Origin: Omphiscola glabra
Lineage: Eukaryota > Mollusca > Gastropoda > Lymnaeidae
Direction: 5' to 3'
Assembly (NCBI GenBank): GCA_964017045.1
Contig: OZ024794.1
Coordinates: forward strand, 1,505,501 to 1,569,500
DNA: 64,000 bases
Shown: one piece after another, positions 11,545-23,765 of the stretch
Position numbering within the stretch: the first letter of the stretch is position 1
Layout of the letters: every line of letters starts with the position of its first letter
Notes under the pieces: model-generated
Seen by the model: only the letters and a program-made list of their open reading frames with translations
Told to the model about the DNA's origin: nothing
Database searches by the model: none
Made by a program: the position numbers and the translations under genes

Positions 11545-12832
11545 ATCCTTCATTCTGAGATGGTGGTGCGACATTCATGTGTATGAGACAAGTCTTCATT
11601 GTGAAATGGTGGTGAGACATTCATGTGTATGAGACAAGTCTTCATTGTGAAATGGTGGTGAGACATTCAAGTGTCTGAGACATGTCTTCATTGTGAGATG
11701 GTGGTGAGACATTCAAGTGTCTGAGACATGTCTTCATTGTGAGATGGTGGTGAGACATTCAAGTGTCTGAGACAAGTCTTCATTGTGAGATGGATGTGAG
11801 ACATTCATGTGTATGAGACAAGTCTTCATTGTGAAATGGTGGTGAGATATTCATGTGTCTGAGACAAGTCTTAATTGTGAAATGGTGGTGAGACATTCAG
11901 GTGTATGAGACAAGTCTTCATTGTGAAATGGTGGTGAGACATTCATGTGTCTGAGACAAGTCTTCATTGTGGGGTGGTGGTGAGACATTCATGTGTCTGA
12001 GACAAGTCTTCATTGTGAGATGGATGTGAGACATTCATGTGTCTGAGACAAGTCTTCATTGTGAAATGGTGGTGAGACATTCATGTGTATGAGACAAGTC
12101 TTCATTGTGAAATGGTGGTGAGACATTCATGTGTATGAGACAAGTCTTCATTGTGAAATGGTGGTGAGATATTCATGTGTCTGAGACAAGTCTTAATTGT
12201 GAAATGGTGGTGAGACATTCAGGTGTATGAGACAAGTCTTCATTGTGAAATGGTGGTGAGACATTCATGTGTCTGAGACAAGTCTTCATTGTGGGGTGGT
12301 GGTGAGACATTCATGTGTCTGAGACAAGTCTTCATTGTGAGGTGGTGGTGAGACATTCATGTGTCTGAGACAAGTCTTCATTGTGAGATGGTGGTGAGAC
12401 ATTCATGTGTCTAAGACAAGTCTTCATTGTCAGATGATGGTGAGACATTCAAGTGTCTGAGACAAGTCTTCATTGTGAGATGGTGGTGCGACATTCAAGT
12501 GTCTGAGACAAGTCTTCATTGTGAGATGGTGGTGCGACATTCATGTGTATGAGACAAGTCTTCATTGTGAGATGGTGGTGAGACATTCATGTGTCTGAGA
12601 AAGTCTTCATTGTGAGGTGGTGGTGAGACATTCATGTGTCTGAGACAAGTCTTCATTGTGAGATGGTGGTGAGACATTCATGTGTCTGAGACAAGTCTTC
12701 ATTGTGAGATGGTGGTGAGACATTCATGTGTCTGAGACAAGTCTTCATTGTGAGATGGTGGTGAGACATTCATGTGTCTGAGACAAGTCTTCATTTTGAG
12801 ATGGTGGTGAGACATTCAAGTGTCATCCTGAC
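11545..12832. repeat. 46-bp minisatellite, about 28 copies, with 7-unit higher-order block
   Basis: The unit contains GAGACAAGTCTTCATTGTGA and GGTGGTGAGACATTCATGTG. The diagnostic variant GAGATATTCATG with TCTTAATTG occurs near 11844 and again near 12166, 322 bp apart, exactly seven units, and its neighbours match in order. This indicates a multi-unit duplication. Confidence 0.96.
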
Positions 12833-13136
12833 ACCCTGGTGTGATATTATGGTGGCTCTGACATCCTTGTGTAATATTATGGTGGCTCTGTGAGCGGAAT
12901 AAAAGTGGCATTGTGACAATGTCACTGAATGTGCGTATCGTGACAGCCAGTAAATTGTTTATCTTCTGAGATCTCCAACCGAGATCACGTGCCCGTTAAG
13001 AGGTTAGTGCCCCAACTGGGCAACATGGCTTCCTGCCAAGGAACCATTAACCCATCAGGACTTCCGGTGCCAGCTTTCCTGAGCTTCTTTTCTGAGGAAG
13101 TTTTAATCTAACGTTCCACTGTAGAGAATACAACCT
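12833..13136. other. Spacer with a two-copy repeat then unique sequence
   Basis: Two copies of a roughly 31-bp unit (AATATTATGGTGGCTCTG) lie at 12835-12893, followed by unique, CpG-containing sequence without a recognisable gene. Confidence 0.6.
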
Positions 13137-13605
13137 GTCTTCTGGACTTCAATACCACCTATCTTCTGGACTTCAATACCATCTGTCTTCTGGACTTCAA
13201 TATCACCTATATTCTGGACTTCAATACCACCTATCTTCTAGACTTCATACCACCTATCTTCTGGACTTCAATATCACCTATCTTCTGGACTTCATATCAC
13301 CTGTCTTCTGTACTTCAATACCACCTGTCTTCTGGACTTCAATACCATCTGTCTTCTGGACTTCAATACCACCTATCTTCTGGACTTCAATACCATCTGT
13401 CTTCTGGACTTCAATACCACCTGTCCTCTGGACTTCAATATCACCTATCTTCTGGACTTCAATATCACCTGTCTTCTGGACTTCAATACCACCTATCTTC
13501 TGGACTTCAATATCACCTGTCTTCTGGACTTCAATACCACCTATCTTATGGCCTTCAATATCACCTGTCTTCTGGACTTCAATACCATCTGTCTTCTGGA
13601 CTTAA
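13137..13605. repeat. 24-bp minisatellite, about 20 copies
   Basis: The unit contains CTTCTGGACTTCAATACCAC followed by CTAT or CTGT; a few copies lost a base, so no long ORF results. Confidence 0.95.
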
Positions 13606-13734
13606 TCTAGCAGTTATAAAGAATACCATCTACCTATTGGACGTCTGGACATAAATACCATTGGAGTCGTGCTCTGTGAATTTGATTTTTCAACTTAAGG
13701 ATATTTAGTTGTTATGATTTATCTATTATTATCT

Positions 13735-14140
13735 TCTTCCCTCCCACTCTCTCTCGCTCTCTCTCCTTCTCTCTCTCCTCCTCTCTTTCTGACTCTCTAT
13801 CGCACGGTGTGTGTTCTTCCATGTTGTCAATTCTCTCTCTCACTCATCTCTCATTCGCTCTTTTTCTCACCCTCCTCTCTCCCTCTTGCTCTCGCGTTCT
13901 CTCTCCCCCTCCATGTCTCTCGCTCTCTCTCTCCTTCTATATCTCCCTCTCCATCGCACAGAGTGTGTCATTCCATGTTCTCATTGCTCTCTCTCTCACC
14001 CATCTCTCATTCTCTCTCTCAAACTCACCTTTCTCTCTTTCCTCCCCCCTCTCTCTCTCTCTCACTTACCTCTCACCCACTCACCTCTCTCTCACTCTCA
14101 CTCCCCTCTCTATCTCTCTCTCTTTCTCACTCACATGTTG
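13735..14140. repeat. TC-rich polypyrimidine tract with internal duplication
   Basis: CTCTCTCTC-rich sequence interrupted by related segments containing CATGTT (near 13820 and 13974), suggesting an old duplication of about 155 bp. The Ser/Leu-rich ORFs in all three + frames are artefacts of composition. Confidence 0.93.
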
Positions 14141-14274
14141 CCCCCATATTTCACTGACATTCAATTTTACAATGTTAATATCGAAGTTTGCAATCTGACA
14201 GTTCTAATTATAGACTGATTTATGTTACACAACTTCCGCATTGTAACCCAACTAGCGCTGACCTTTCATCTTGA

Positions 14275-14545
14275 GCAGTTTATTTGTGGGATAGAACAGT
14301 TTATTTGTGGGATAGAACAGTTTATTTGTGGGATAGAACAGTTTATTTGTGGGATAGAACAGGTTATTTGTGGGATAGAACAGTTTATTTGTGGGATAGA
14401 ACAGTTTAATTGTGGGATAGAACAGTTTATTTGTGGGATAGAACAGTTTATTTGTGGGATAGAGCAGTTTATTTGTGGGATAGAACAGTTTATTTGTGGG
14501 ATAGAACAGTTTATTTGTGGGATAGAACAGATTATTTGTGGGATC
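14275..14545. repeat. 21-bp minisatellite, about 13 copies
   Basis: The unit is AGTTTATTTGTGGGATAGAA plus C. ORFs are open on both strands because 21 is divisible by three. Confidence 0.96.
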
Positions 14546-14663
14546 GACTGTCTCGCCTGCACACGGGTTAATGATTGCATCTGAAGCTCGCATAAATTTG
14601 GTAATAAACTGTGACATGCCATTACATTTAAACTCTACATTCACATTTACATCTCAGTCAAAC

Positions 14664-15385
14664 ATGGAAACAGTGCTACCTACTGTGTAGGTCAGACCTA
14701 ACATTGAAACAGTGCAACCTACTGTGTAGGTCAGACCTAACATGGAAACAGTGCAACCTACTGTGTAGGTCAGACTTAACATGGAAACAGTGCTACCTAC
14801 TGTGTAGGTCAGACCTAACATTGAAACAGTGCAACCTACTGTGTAGGTCAGACCTAACATTGAAACAGTGCAACCTACTGTGTAGGTCAGACCTAACATT
14901 GAAACAGTGCAACCTACTGTGTAGGTCAGAACTAACATTGAAACAATGCAACCTACTGTGTAGGTCAGACCTAACATTGAAACAGTGCAACTTACTGTGT
15001 AGGTCAGACCTAACATTGAAACAGTGCAACCTACTGTGTAGGTCAGACCTAACATTGAAACAGTGCAACTTACTGTGTAAGTCCGACCTAACATTGAAAC
15101 AGTGCAACCTACTGTGTAGGTCAGACCTAACATTGAAACAGTGCAACCTACTGTGTAGGTCAGACCTAACATTGAAACAATGCAACCTACTGTGTAGGTC
15201 AGACCTAACATTGAAACAGTGCAACTTACTGTGTAGGTCAGACCTAACATTGAAACAGTGCAACCTACTGTGTAGGTCAGACCTAACATTGAAACAGTGC
15301 AACTTACTGTGTAAGTCCGACCTAACATTGAAACAATGCAACCTACTGTGTAGGTCCGACCTAACATTGAAACAGTGCAAGTTAG
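14664..15385. repeat. 39-bp minisatellite, about 18.5 copies
   Basis: The unit contains AACATTGAAACAGTGCAACC and TACTGTGTAGGTCAGACCT. It keeps ORFs of 195 to 237 codons open on both strands with a 13-residue period; these are not genes. Confidence 0.97.
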
Positions 15386-15711
15386 TGTATAGACAAGCTT
15401 TACCTTGACACAGTTAATGAGGTGAACAAAATGACGTCATCGTCCAAATGTGAAATCGCGGACTTAAACTCCCAAATTCTAAAAATAGATTGAAAACATT
15501 GACATCATTATTTCTGACCAGATGGTGAAAATATCTAATGGCGTATTCGATTACATCATTTCGGAGTAGCTACTATGCGACGCATTTGAAACTTAATATG
15601 ATCTTCTCACCTGGAGGTTAACGCCACTGACCACTCACTGACCACTCACTTCTTCTTAAGATTTGGGTGGGTGGTTTGTTATTGTTGCTTAGAATCAAAT
15701 TTCAAACAAGG
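15386..15711. other. Non-repetitive spacer
   Basis: Unique sequence; no supported gene. Confidence 0.6.
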
Positions 15712-16080
15712 GAAGACATCACCATCTTCCCAAAGAGAAGACAATGCCATCTGTCCAAGGGAAGACATCACCATCTTCCCAAAGAGAAGACAATGCCATC
15801 TGTCCATGGGAAGACAATGCCATCTGTCCAAGGGAAGACAATGCCATCTGTCCAAGGGACGACAATGCCTTCTGTCCAAGGGAAGACAATGCCATATGTC
15901 CAAGGGAAGACAATGCCATCTTTCCAAGGGAAGACAATACCATCTGTCCAAGGGAAGACAATGCCATCTGTTCAAGGGAAGACAATGCCATCTGTCCAAG
16001 GGAAGACAATGCCATCTGTCCAAGGGAAGACAATGCCATCTGTCCATGGGAAGACAACGCCCTCTGCTCAAGGGAATACA
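15712..16080. repeat. 24-bp minisatellite, about 15 copies
   Basis: The unit contains GACAATGCCATCTGTCCAAG followed by GGAA. ORFs on both strands derive from it; the + ORF running on to 16272 simply crosses into unique sequence. Confidence 0.96.
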
Positions 16081-16735
16081 ACTGTTGTCTTCCACCACCG
16101 TAACATTAAAAGCGGAGTACTGTGCCTCGCTAACCAGATTTTGTCGTCACGTGCACCTAAGGCTGGAGGTGCATACTTGATGTACGCAACCCTCGCTCGT
16201 GTCAGTTATCTTCACCAAGTTTGTAATGAGTTAGAGGCGACCAGACGGACGACACGGTGGAGGCCGAGATAAAAAAAAAACCAGTCGAGACCGACATTCC
16301 TGGCTGATTGAACAAACCCTGGTCGGGAAGAGATGCACTGGGTGAGCTCGTCTTCGAATAACCTCTTTGACCTTTTCTGTCACCTTTGACTTTTACACAA
16401 ATGGCCTTGGTGTTAGTTGTCCCTGTCCCTTACCCCCCCCCCTCTCCCAATTACTTTACCGACCTACCTGACGTAAGCTGTAGGCGTTTAGTCACCTCAA
16501 AATGCGTTTGCATTTCATTCAACAGTTGTGTTGTTCCCTGCGCTGGATAGATGTTGATCTTTTCATTGAGTATCAGAAGTCACTTATTTTCTTAGACTGC
16601 GGCGCAATTTAAGCGCCATTTTTAGGTCATTAACATTTGGAGAGGTTCTCATTTTCCTAGTTGAAAAAACGAAATACTTCAAATTTACATCAAACTATAC
16701 GTCATAATTTCATAACATTACACTGTCCTTCTTTA
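16081..16735. other. Non-repetitive spacer
   Basis: Unique sequence including a run of 10 C at 16433-16442. No gene recognised. Confidence 0.55.
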
Positions 16736-16800
16736 GGTCTGTCTGTCTGTATGTCTGCCTGCCTGTCCATCTGTGTGTATTTCTGTCTGTCTGTCTTCTA
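16736..16800. repeat. TCTG/TGCC tetranucleotide microsatellite, imperfect
   Basis: Runs of GTCTGTCTGTCTG with GCCTG interruptions. Confidence 0.9.
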
Positions 16801-16842
16801 TCCGGGGGTGAAATGCTCTAGATACCCTGCTTGATGTTCCAA

Positions 16843-17968
16843 GTTATGTTTGTCTTTCCATAACAACTATCTGTTGCACTACATGTCTGGGTTTAGCCTT
16901 CCATAACAACCAGCTGTTGCTCTACATGTCTGGGTTTAGCCTTCCATAACAACCATCTGTTGCTCTACATGTCTGGGTTTAGCCTTCCATAACAACCATC
17001 TGTTGCTCTACATGTCCGGGTTTAGCCTTTCATAACAACCATCTGTTGCTCTACATGTCCGGGTTTAGCCTTCCATAACAACCATCTGTTGCTCTACATG
17101 TCTGCGTTTAGCCTTCCATAACAACCATCTGTTGCTCTACATGTCTGGGTTTAGCCTTCCATAACAACCATCTGTTGCTCTACATGTCTTGGTTTAGCCT
17201 TCCATAACAAGCATCTGTTGCTCTACATGTCTGGGTGTAGCCTTCCATAACAACTATCTGGTGCTGTACATGTCTGGGTTTAGCCTTCCATAACAACTAT
17301 CTGTTGCTCTACATGTCTGGGTTTAGCCTTCCATAACAACTATCTGTTTCTCCACATGTCTGGGTGTAGCCTTCCATAAAAACGATCTGTTGCTCTACAT
17401 GTCTTGGTTTAGCCTTCCATAACAAGCATCTGTTGCTCTACATGTCTGGGTTTAGCCTTCCATAACAACTATCTGTTGCTCTACATGTCTGGGTTTAGCC
17501 TTCCATAACAACTATCTGGTGCTCTACATGTCTGGGTTTAGCCTTCCATAACAACCATCTGTTGCTCTACATGTCTGGGTTTAGCCTTCCATAACAACCA
17601 TCTGTTGCTCTACATGTCTTGGTTTAGCCTTCCATAACAACTATCTGTTTCTCTACATGTCTGGGTGTAGCCTTCCATAAAAACGATCTGTTGCTCTACA
17701 TGTCTTGGTTTAGCCTTCCATAACAAGCATCTGTTGCTCTACATGTCTGGGTTTAGCCTTCCATAACAACTATCTGTTGCTCTACATGTCTGGGTTTAGC
17801 CTTCCATAACAACTATCTGGTGCTCTACATGTCTGGGTTTAGCCTTCCATAACAACCATCTGTTGCTCTACATGTCTGGGTTTAGCCTTCCATAACAACC
17901 ATCTGTTGCTCTACATGTCTTGGTTTAGCCTTCCATAACAACCATCTGTTGCTCTACATGTCTGGGTT
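16843..17968. repeat. 43-bp minisatellite, about 26 copies, with 7-unit higher-order block
   Basis: The unit contains CTCTACATGTCTGGGTTTAG and CCTTCCATAACAACCATCTG. The distinctive variant CATAAAAACGATCTG occurs near 17376 and 17677, 301 bp apart, exactly seven units, and the flanking variants match in order. Confidence 0.96.
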
Positions 17969-18064
17969 ACAAAATAAAAAAGTTTGAATAGTGTTACCAG
18001 ACGACTTGTGGTCTGCATGAGGCTTGCTGGCGGAATTGCGCAAAACCCTGATGACTGGTCTATG

Positions 18065-18308
18065 ACATGATGAGGTCTAGGCATGGTCAGGTCTAGGCAT
18101 TGACAGGTCTAGGCATGGCCAGGTCTAGGCATGGTCAGGTCTAGGCATTGACAGGTCTAGGCATGGTCAGGTCTAGGCATGGTCAGGTCTAAGCATGGTC
18201 AGGTCTAGGTATGGTGAGCTCTAGGCATGGTCAGGTCTAGGCATGGTCAGGTCTAGTCATGGTCAGCTCTGGGCATGGTCAGGTCTAGGCATGGTCAGGT
18301 CTAGGCAC
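18065..18308. repeat. 16-bp minisatellite, about 15 copies
   Basis: The unit is GGTCTAGGCATGGTCA with occasional TTGACA or GTGAGC variants. Confidence 0.95.
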
Positions 18309-18748
18309 GGAAGCTAACCACGAGATCAGGTCTCTTTTATCTACGACATCTACTATGGTGTCATTAGACGATTGAATTAACAAATAAATGACCTTGTCAA
18401 GTTGGCTGACCTTGTCAAGCTGGCTTAGTTGAATATTACTGAAGCGATGCTTCTCAATTTAACAAGGTCAAGGTGACTATTCTCTACCAAAATAAGGGAA
18501 ATTGCTCGGTTCAACACAGGTCACTTACTTAGTTCATCCAGGTCAAAGTTCAGAATGACAAGACTAATTTCTCATGTTGCCATCAAAAGGCTCGCTTGCT
18601 GTGTTGGTGCAAACATGATAATGTGATGTACTAGGACGCACCGGTGTCATTACTTTTTGTATTCCAATGATAGATTATCTACTCCTATAATTTGTGTAAA
18701 CATTATCTGGCTTTTGTCATAATTTGTAAACATCTTCTTTGTCTAATG
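18309..18748. other. Non-repetitive spacer
   Basis: Unique sequence upstream of the SPIN-like element; no gene recognised. Confidence 0.6.
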
Positions 18749-18945
18749 CAGCGGTTCTCAACCTGTGGGTAGTGACCCCTTTAAAACTCGAGCGATCCTT
18801 TCTCAGGGGTCGCCTAAGACCACCTGAAAACACATAGACTCTACAGTTATGAAGTAGAAAGAAAAATAATTTTGTGGCTGAGGGTCGCCACAACATGAGG
18901 AACTGTATTAAGGTGTCGCGGCATTAGGAAGGTTGAGAACCACTG
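18749..18945 (-). mobile_element. SPIN-like hAT MITE (copy 1)
   Basis: The left end CAGCGGTTCTCAACCTGTGG and right end AGGTTGAGAACCACTG form hAT inverted repeats. Internal motifs in order, CAGGGGTCGCCTAAGACCA, AAAACACATAG, AATAATTTTGTGG and GAACTGTATTAA, match my memory of the non-autonomous SPIN consensus (opposite orientation) with an internal deletion. No clear 8-bp TSD is visible (GTCTAATG left, TAATCATA right). Non-coding. SPIN transposons are known from several tetrapods, Rhodnius and Lymnaea. Confidence 0.88.
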
Positions 18946-19133
18946 TAATCATATAATCATAATCTAATCATACAGTATTTTTTAAATAATATATATGATT
19001 CTTTTGATATGTTGTGAACTTAGAATTATTTTCATTTTATATTTTTTGAGACAAACTTACATGCTTATATTTGGAGAGATGAAATTAACTAAATTATATG
19101 AGTTAAGACAAACTAACAAGTTTATTTGAGGAG

Positions 19134-20266
19134 TTTGCTATATGGTGAGTTTGTTATGTGGTGACTTTGTTATGTGGTGAGTTTGTTATGAGGTGAGTTT
19201 GCTATATGGTGACTTTGTTATGAGGTGAGTTTGTTATATGGTGACTTTGTTATGAGGTGAGTTTGCTATATGGTGAGTTTGCTATATGGTGAGTTTGTTA
19301 TGTGGTGAGTTTGTTATGTGGTGAGTTTGTTATGTGGTGAGTTTGTTATGTGGTGAGTTTGTTATGTGGTGAGTTTGTTATGTGGTGAGTTTGTTATGTG
19401 GCGAGTTTGCTATATGGTGAGTTTGCTATATGGTGAGTTTGTTATGTGGCGAGTTTGTTATGAGGTGAGTTTGCTATATGGTGAGTTTGTTATGTGGTGA
19501 GTTTGTTATGTGGTGAGTTTGTTATGTGGTGAGTTTGTTATGTGGTGAGTTTGTTATATGGTGAGTTTGTTATGTGGTGAGTTTGTTATGTGGTGAGTTT
19601 GTTGTGTGGTGAGTTTGTTATGTGGTGAGTTTGTTATGTGGTGAGTTTGTTATGTGGTGAGTTTGTTATGTGGTGAGTTTGTTATGTGGTGAGTTTGTTA
19701 TGTGGTGAGTTTGTTATGTGGTGAGTTTGTTATGTGGTGAGTTTGTTATGTGGTGAGTTTGTTATATGGTGAGTTTGTTATGTGGTGAGTTTGTTATGTG
19801 GTGAGTTTGTTATGTGGTGAGTTTGTTATGTGGTGAGTTTGTTATGTGGTGAGTTTGTTATGTGGTGAGTTTGTTATGTGGTGAGTTTGTTATGTGGTGA
19901 GTTTGTTATGTGGTGAGTTTGTTATGTGGTGAGTTTGTTATGTGGTGAGTTTGTTATATGGTGAGTTTGTTATGTGGTGAGTTTGTTATGTGGTGAGTTT
20001 GTTATGTGGTGAGTTTGTTATGTGGTGAGTTTGTTATGTGGTGAGTTTGTTATGTGGTGAGTTTGTTATGTGGTGAGTTTGTTATGTGATGACTTTGTTA
20101 TGTGGTGAGTTTGTTATGTGGTGACTTTGTTATGTGGTGACTTTGTTATGTGGTGACTTTGTTATGTGGTGAGTTTGTTATGTGGTGACTTTGTTATGTG
20201 GTGAGTTTGTTATGAGGTGACTTTGTTATGAGGTGACTTTGTTATGTGGTGACTTTGTTATGTGGA
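19134..20266. repeat. 16-bp minisatellite, about 70 copies
   Basis: The unit is GAGTTTGTTATGTGGT. Variants (GACTTTG, TATATGG, GAGGTGA) concentrate at both flanks and the centre is almost uniform, as expected if the array turns over in its middle. Confidence 0.97.
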
Positions 20267-20750
20267 TCACGATTTCCCATAGGTTTCCAGTATGAAAATT
20301 ATAATTCATTCCCAACGCAAAAAAAATATAATTCTTGTCACGTATCACTACACCTGTGTGCGATCGTCTTGATCACAGTTTCTGTCGGACCGCCTCACAA
20401 ACCAAAGAAATAAACTAAGCCGCAGCATAAAATAGTTCGCCAGCTTATCCAAACGATTGTGAACACAAAATAACACCGCGCAGCATAAACATACGAACAT
20501 GCATGTAAACACACAAGCACACCCTCAAAACACACACACACACAACACACACACAACATAATAAACACACGCAAGAATGCCACTGACTCCTGTCCCCCCC
20601 CCTCAGAATTGCTCAGAGTTTGCAAAGGACGCCATTGCTACGTTCGTGCGTTGCGATTGTTTTCCAGCACCGTGGAAGACTGGCACGGTTCGTTATGCGA
20701 GTCATTTTTTGACGAACATCCGGGCTCGTTATGTCGGGACCCACTGTACC
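20267..20750. other. Non-repetitive spacer with CA-rich patch
   Basis: Contains an (AC)n-rich patch at 20515-20572. Small ORFs on both strands (for example 20577-20849 +) have no recognised domain. Confidence 0.55.
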
Positions 20751-20850
20751 AATCAACATACTCATACTATACCGCTCAACATACACACATATTGTACCAC
20801 TAAACTTACACACATACACACTGTACCAATAAATGTACACACATTCTGAA
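20751..20850. repeat. Degenerate roughly 28-bp repeat, 3-4 copies
   Basis: Copies contain ACACACAT and TGTACCAATAAA / TGTACCACTAAA. Confidence 0.7.
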
Positions 20851-20885
20851 GGTATTCCTAAGGGCGGATCTAGAAATGATAAACA

Positions 20886-20965
20886 TGGTGGTGACTCACT
20901 TTGGTATGTAAACATTTGGTGACTCACCTTGGTATGTAAACATTTGGTGACTCACCTTGGTATGT
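20886..20965. repeat. 28-bp minisatellite, about 3 copies
   Basis: The unit contains GGTGACTCACCTTGGTATGT and AAACATT. Confidence 0.9.
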
Positions 20966-21219
20966 ATCAACTTACTTTGACCTTGGCTTTCCGGACCAAC
21001 TTTCATAAAAATTGCATATTATCGATAACTGCCACACTCGCCTTTGAGGTCAAAGGTTGCAGCTATACGCTTGATTAGCTGGGCTGTCAGATTCCCATTA
21101 AGATTGAAGATAATTCAAACAGGGGTGGGGTGGGGTGGTTGCAGGCTTCAACTCATATCATTTTTTTTTTTGGTAAGCTAAGAACAAATTGTAACACTTG
21201 AGTCTAAATAAAAAAAATC

Positions 21220-21412
21220 TCAGGGAGTCGGAGATTCGATATTCAGTCAAGGAGTCGGTGATTCGATACTCAGTCAAGGAGTCGGATTTTCGATACTCAG
21301 TCAAGGAGTCGGAGATTCGATACTCAGTCAAGGAGTCAGAGATTCGATGCTCATTGAAGGAGTCAGATATCTGATATCTCAGTCAATGAGTCAGAAAATT
21401 GATATTTCAGTG
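21220..21412. repeat. 27-bp minisatellite, about 7 copies
   Basis: The unit contains GGAGTCGGAGATTCGATACT and CAGTCAA; the right copies are degenerate. Confidence 0.9.
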
Positions 21413-22010
21413 CAAGTTATTGCTTTTGTTTAGTTGTTGACTGTGTTACAAGCTCGCAAAAACCAATGGCATGGAGATGGGATTTCGGGGGAGGGGCGGG
21501 TGGTTAGCCCCATGCAGAATTTAAAAAAAATGTATGTGGATTATTTTAAGGTGGATAAGAAACAAAGTTGATTTTAAAAATTACGTCCAAAGATCGTTTG
21601 AAAAGATCCAAAGATAAAGCTGATATAAGAAGCATACGTTGTGGAACCATCTACACTAATTTGGAACATTTATTACTTCACAATTTTTGAGGACTGTTTT
21701 AGTTAAAGCCTATTTGTTGACCTAGTTTTTATTTACCACAAGCAGTGGCATCCAACCTTACCTCACAATCACCCCCCTCCCCAGTTTTATTTTGATATTA
21801 ACGACACAGAATCAATGCGTAGCGTCAATCCATTTACCCACTCCGCCCTTAATTGGTTCTAATGGGCATGCGTTCTAATGGTTCTTAAAGAATGCTATCA
21901 GGTAAAGAAATCGTTGGTTTTTTGGAGGGCTTCAACTTACTCCCTATAAATAAGGCGGCAACTTACTCAACCGGGAGAGAGATGTTTTTCTTCTTTTTTT
22001 CCATAGAAAT
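21413..22010. other. Non-repetitive spacer
   Basis: Unique sequence; no gene or transposon terminus recognised. Confidence 0.6.
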
Positions 22011-22076
22011 TTACAAGATGTAACATACTTACAAGATGTAATATACTTACAAGATGTAATATACTTACAAGATTGT
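22011..22076. repeat. 18-bp minisatellite, about 3.5 copies
   Basis: The unit is TTACAAGATGTAATATAC. Confidence 0.9.
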
Positions 22077-22414
22077 TATCTTATGTGCGTGTGTGCGTAT
22101 TAATATTTGTATTTTCCTGGGACTTAACTGTTTCACTTGCCGTGCTGTAATTTGATAAAGTTTTTACTTAAGTCTATTTTATTTAGTATTCTTTATATCA
22201 ACTAACTAACTAAGTCTCTTAAGCAACAAAAAAAGAAAACTATCGAGCCAGAGTATATTAAGTCTTCCACAACGCACTCCCCCACCTCCCAAACTGCCTT
22301 TAACATAGCCCCCACCCCACAAACTAGTTCTTATTCCAGGGGCGTGATAGTGCAATTAAATTGAATAGGGTTAATATTACAAGCTTTCGCAACGGTTTTC
22401 TTTGTTTGCTGGTT
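22077..22414. other. Non-repetitive spacer
   Basis: Unique, AT-rich. CAGGGGCGTG near 22338 resembles a MITE terminus (see findings). Confidence 0.5.
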
Positions 22415-22467
22415 GTTCAGTCGTTTGTTCAGTCGTTTGTTCAGTCGTTTGTTCAGTCGTTTGTTAC
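22415..22467. repeat. 12-bp minisatellite, about 4 copies
   Basis: The unit is GTTCAGTCGTTT. Confidence 0.92.
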
Positions 22468-22661
22468 GTAGTGTTCATTTAACAAGCCTAGATTGTTTAA
22501 ACAAAAAGTTTAAAAAAGGGTCCCAATGGCGAACCGTTCCAAATGTGACTTTTCAATAATCACTAAGGTGGGGACCAGGGACCCTAAATAAGGAATCGGA
22601 TAAATAGTCGAGATGACATTAAAAAGTTGTACCATTATTTATCGGCTGGAAATGTAAGAGA

Positions 22662-22881
22662 CAAGGCGTATATAAGGAACATGTAAGAAATATAGCTTAT
22701 ATAAGGAACATGTAAGAAATATAGCTTATATAAGGAACATGTAAGAAATATAGCTTATACAAGGAACATGTAAGAAATATAGCTTATATAAGGAACATGT
22801 AAGAAATATAGCTTATACAAGGAACATGTAAGAAATATAGCGTATATAAGGAACATGTAATAAATATAGCTTATATAAGGA
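22662..22881. repeat. 29-bp minisatellite, about 7.5 copies
   Basis: The unit contains AAGGAACATGTAAGAAATAT and AGCTTATAT. Confidence 0.95.
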
Positions 22882-23235
22882 TGAAATGAATATATTTTTT
22901 TAATTTTTTTTTTTAAATATCGGCTTTCCCGATATGGGGAATATGACCAAACTTTCCAGAAACGTTATGTAGGTCAGGAGGAATGACCATGTCACATTTG
23001 GTTGCGATCCATTCTTCTGTGTGATTGATTAGTTTTCTTATGATTGATTGGTTTTCTTGTGATTGATTGATTTTCTTGTGATTGATTGATCCACTAAAAC
23101 CAACTTAGAACTCAGAGCTTTATATAGTTGATCAAAAGTCGATCTGTTTTGGTTACGTATGTTCAACACTGATAGATTGAAATATTCACGCATAGCTAAC
23201 AAAAGCCCGGACCATTGACTGGATGTTTTGTACCA
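22882..23235. other. Spacer with a small 19-bp repeat
   Basis: Includes about 4 degenerate copies of GATTGATTGGTTTTCTTGT at 23018-23090; otherwise unique. Confidence 0.6.
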
Positions 23236-23452
23236 GAAGATTCTTTTCGTGTAAATAGCAGCGTGTCACATCTTCTCTTCGTGTGAATAGCAGCGGGTCA
23301 TATGTTCTCTTCGTGGAAATAGCAGCGGGTTATATCTTCTCTTCGTTGAAATAGCAGCGTGTCATATCTTCTCTTCGTGTGAATAGCAGCGGGTCGTATC
23401 TTCTCTTCGTGTGAATAGCAGCGGGTCATATCTTCTCTTCGTGTGAATAAGA
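23236..23452. repeat. 32-bp minisatellite, about 6.5 copies
   Basis: The unit contains CTTCTCTTCGTGTGAATAGC and AGCGGGTCATAT. Confidence 0.94.
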
Positions 23453-23765
23453 CCAGACCATAAATCCACCTCGAGATGGTGTAAACCCAAGACAGACATC
23501 CTATACTGGTGAGATGGGAACAGCGACGGCTTGCACCACGACAGCTTCCTCTCCTTGTCCGCGTGTTGAGGAGCAGGCGTCAGGTGTTGTAAGTCTCTCA
23601 TCGCCATTCTTAATCAACTCTTTGGTGCTTTACGTACATCAGACGGCGCAGGATGCAGCATAAAAACTCTATTGTTAGCTGGGTGGAGTACCGGCCTACG
23701 GCAATGATAAATGTTTGGGTAAATTGTTTGGTGAGTAGAATACCGGCAATCGCCATGTGAGAACC
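23453..23765. other. Non-repetitive spacer
   Basis: Unique sequence. The 81-codon minus ORF at 23362-23607 extends out of the array and is not called. Confidence 0.55.

Noticed and set aside
14654..15408. ORFs of 195-237 codons on both strands
   Set aside because: A 39-bp unit is divisible by three; the 13-residue period is the DNA repeat read in frame.
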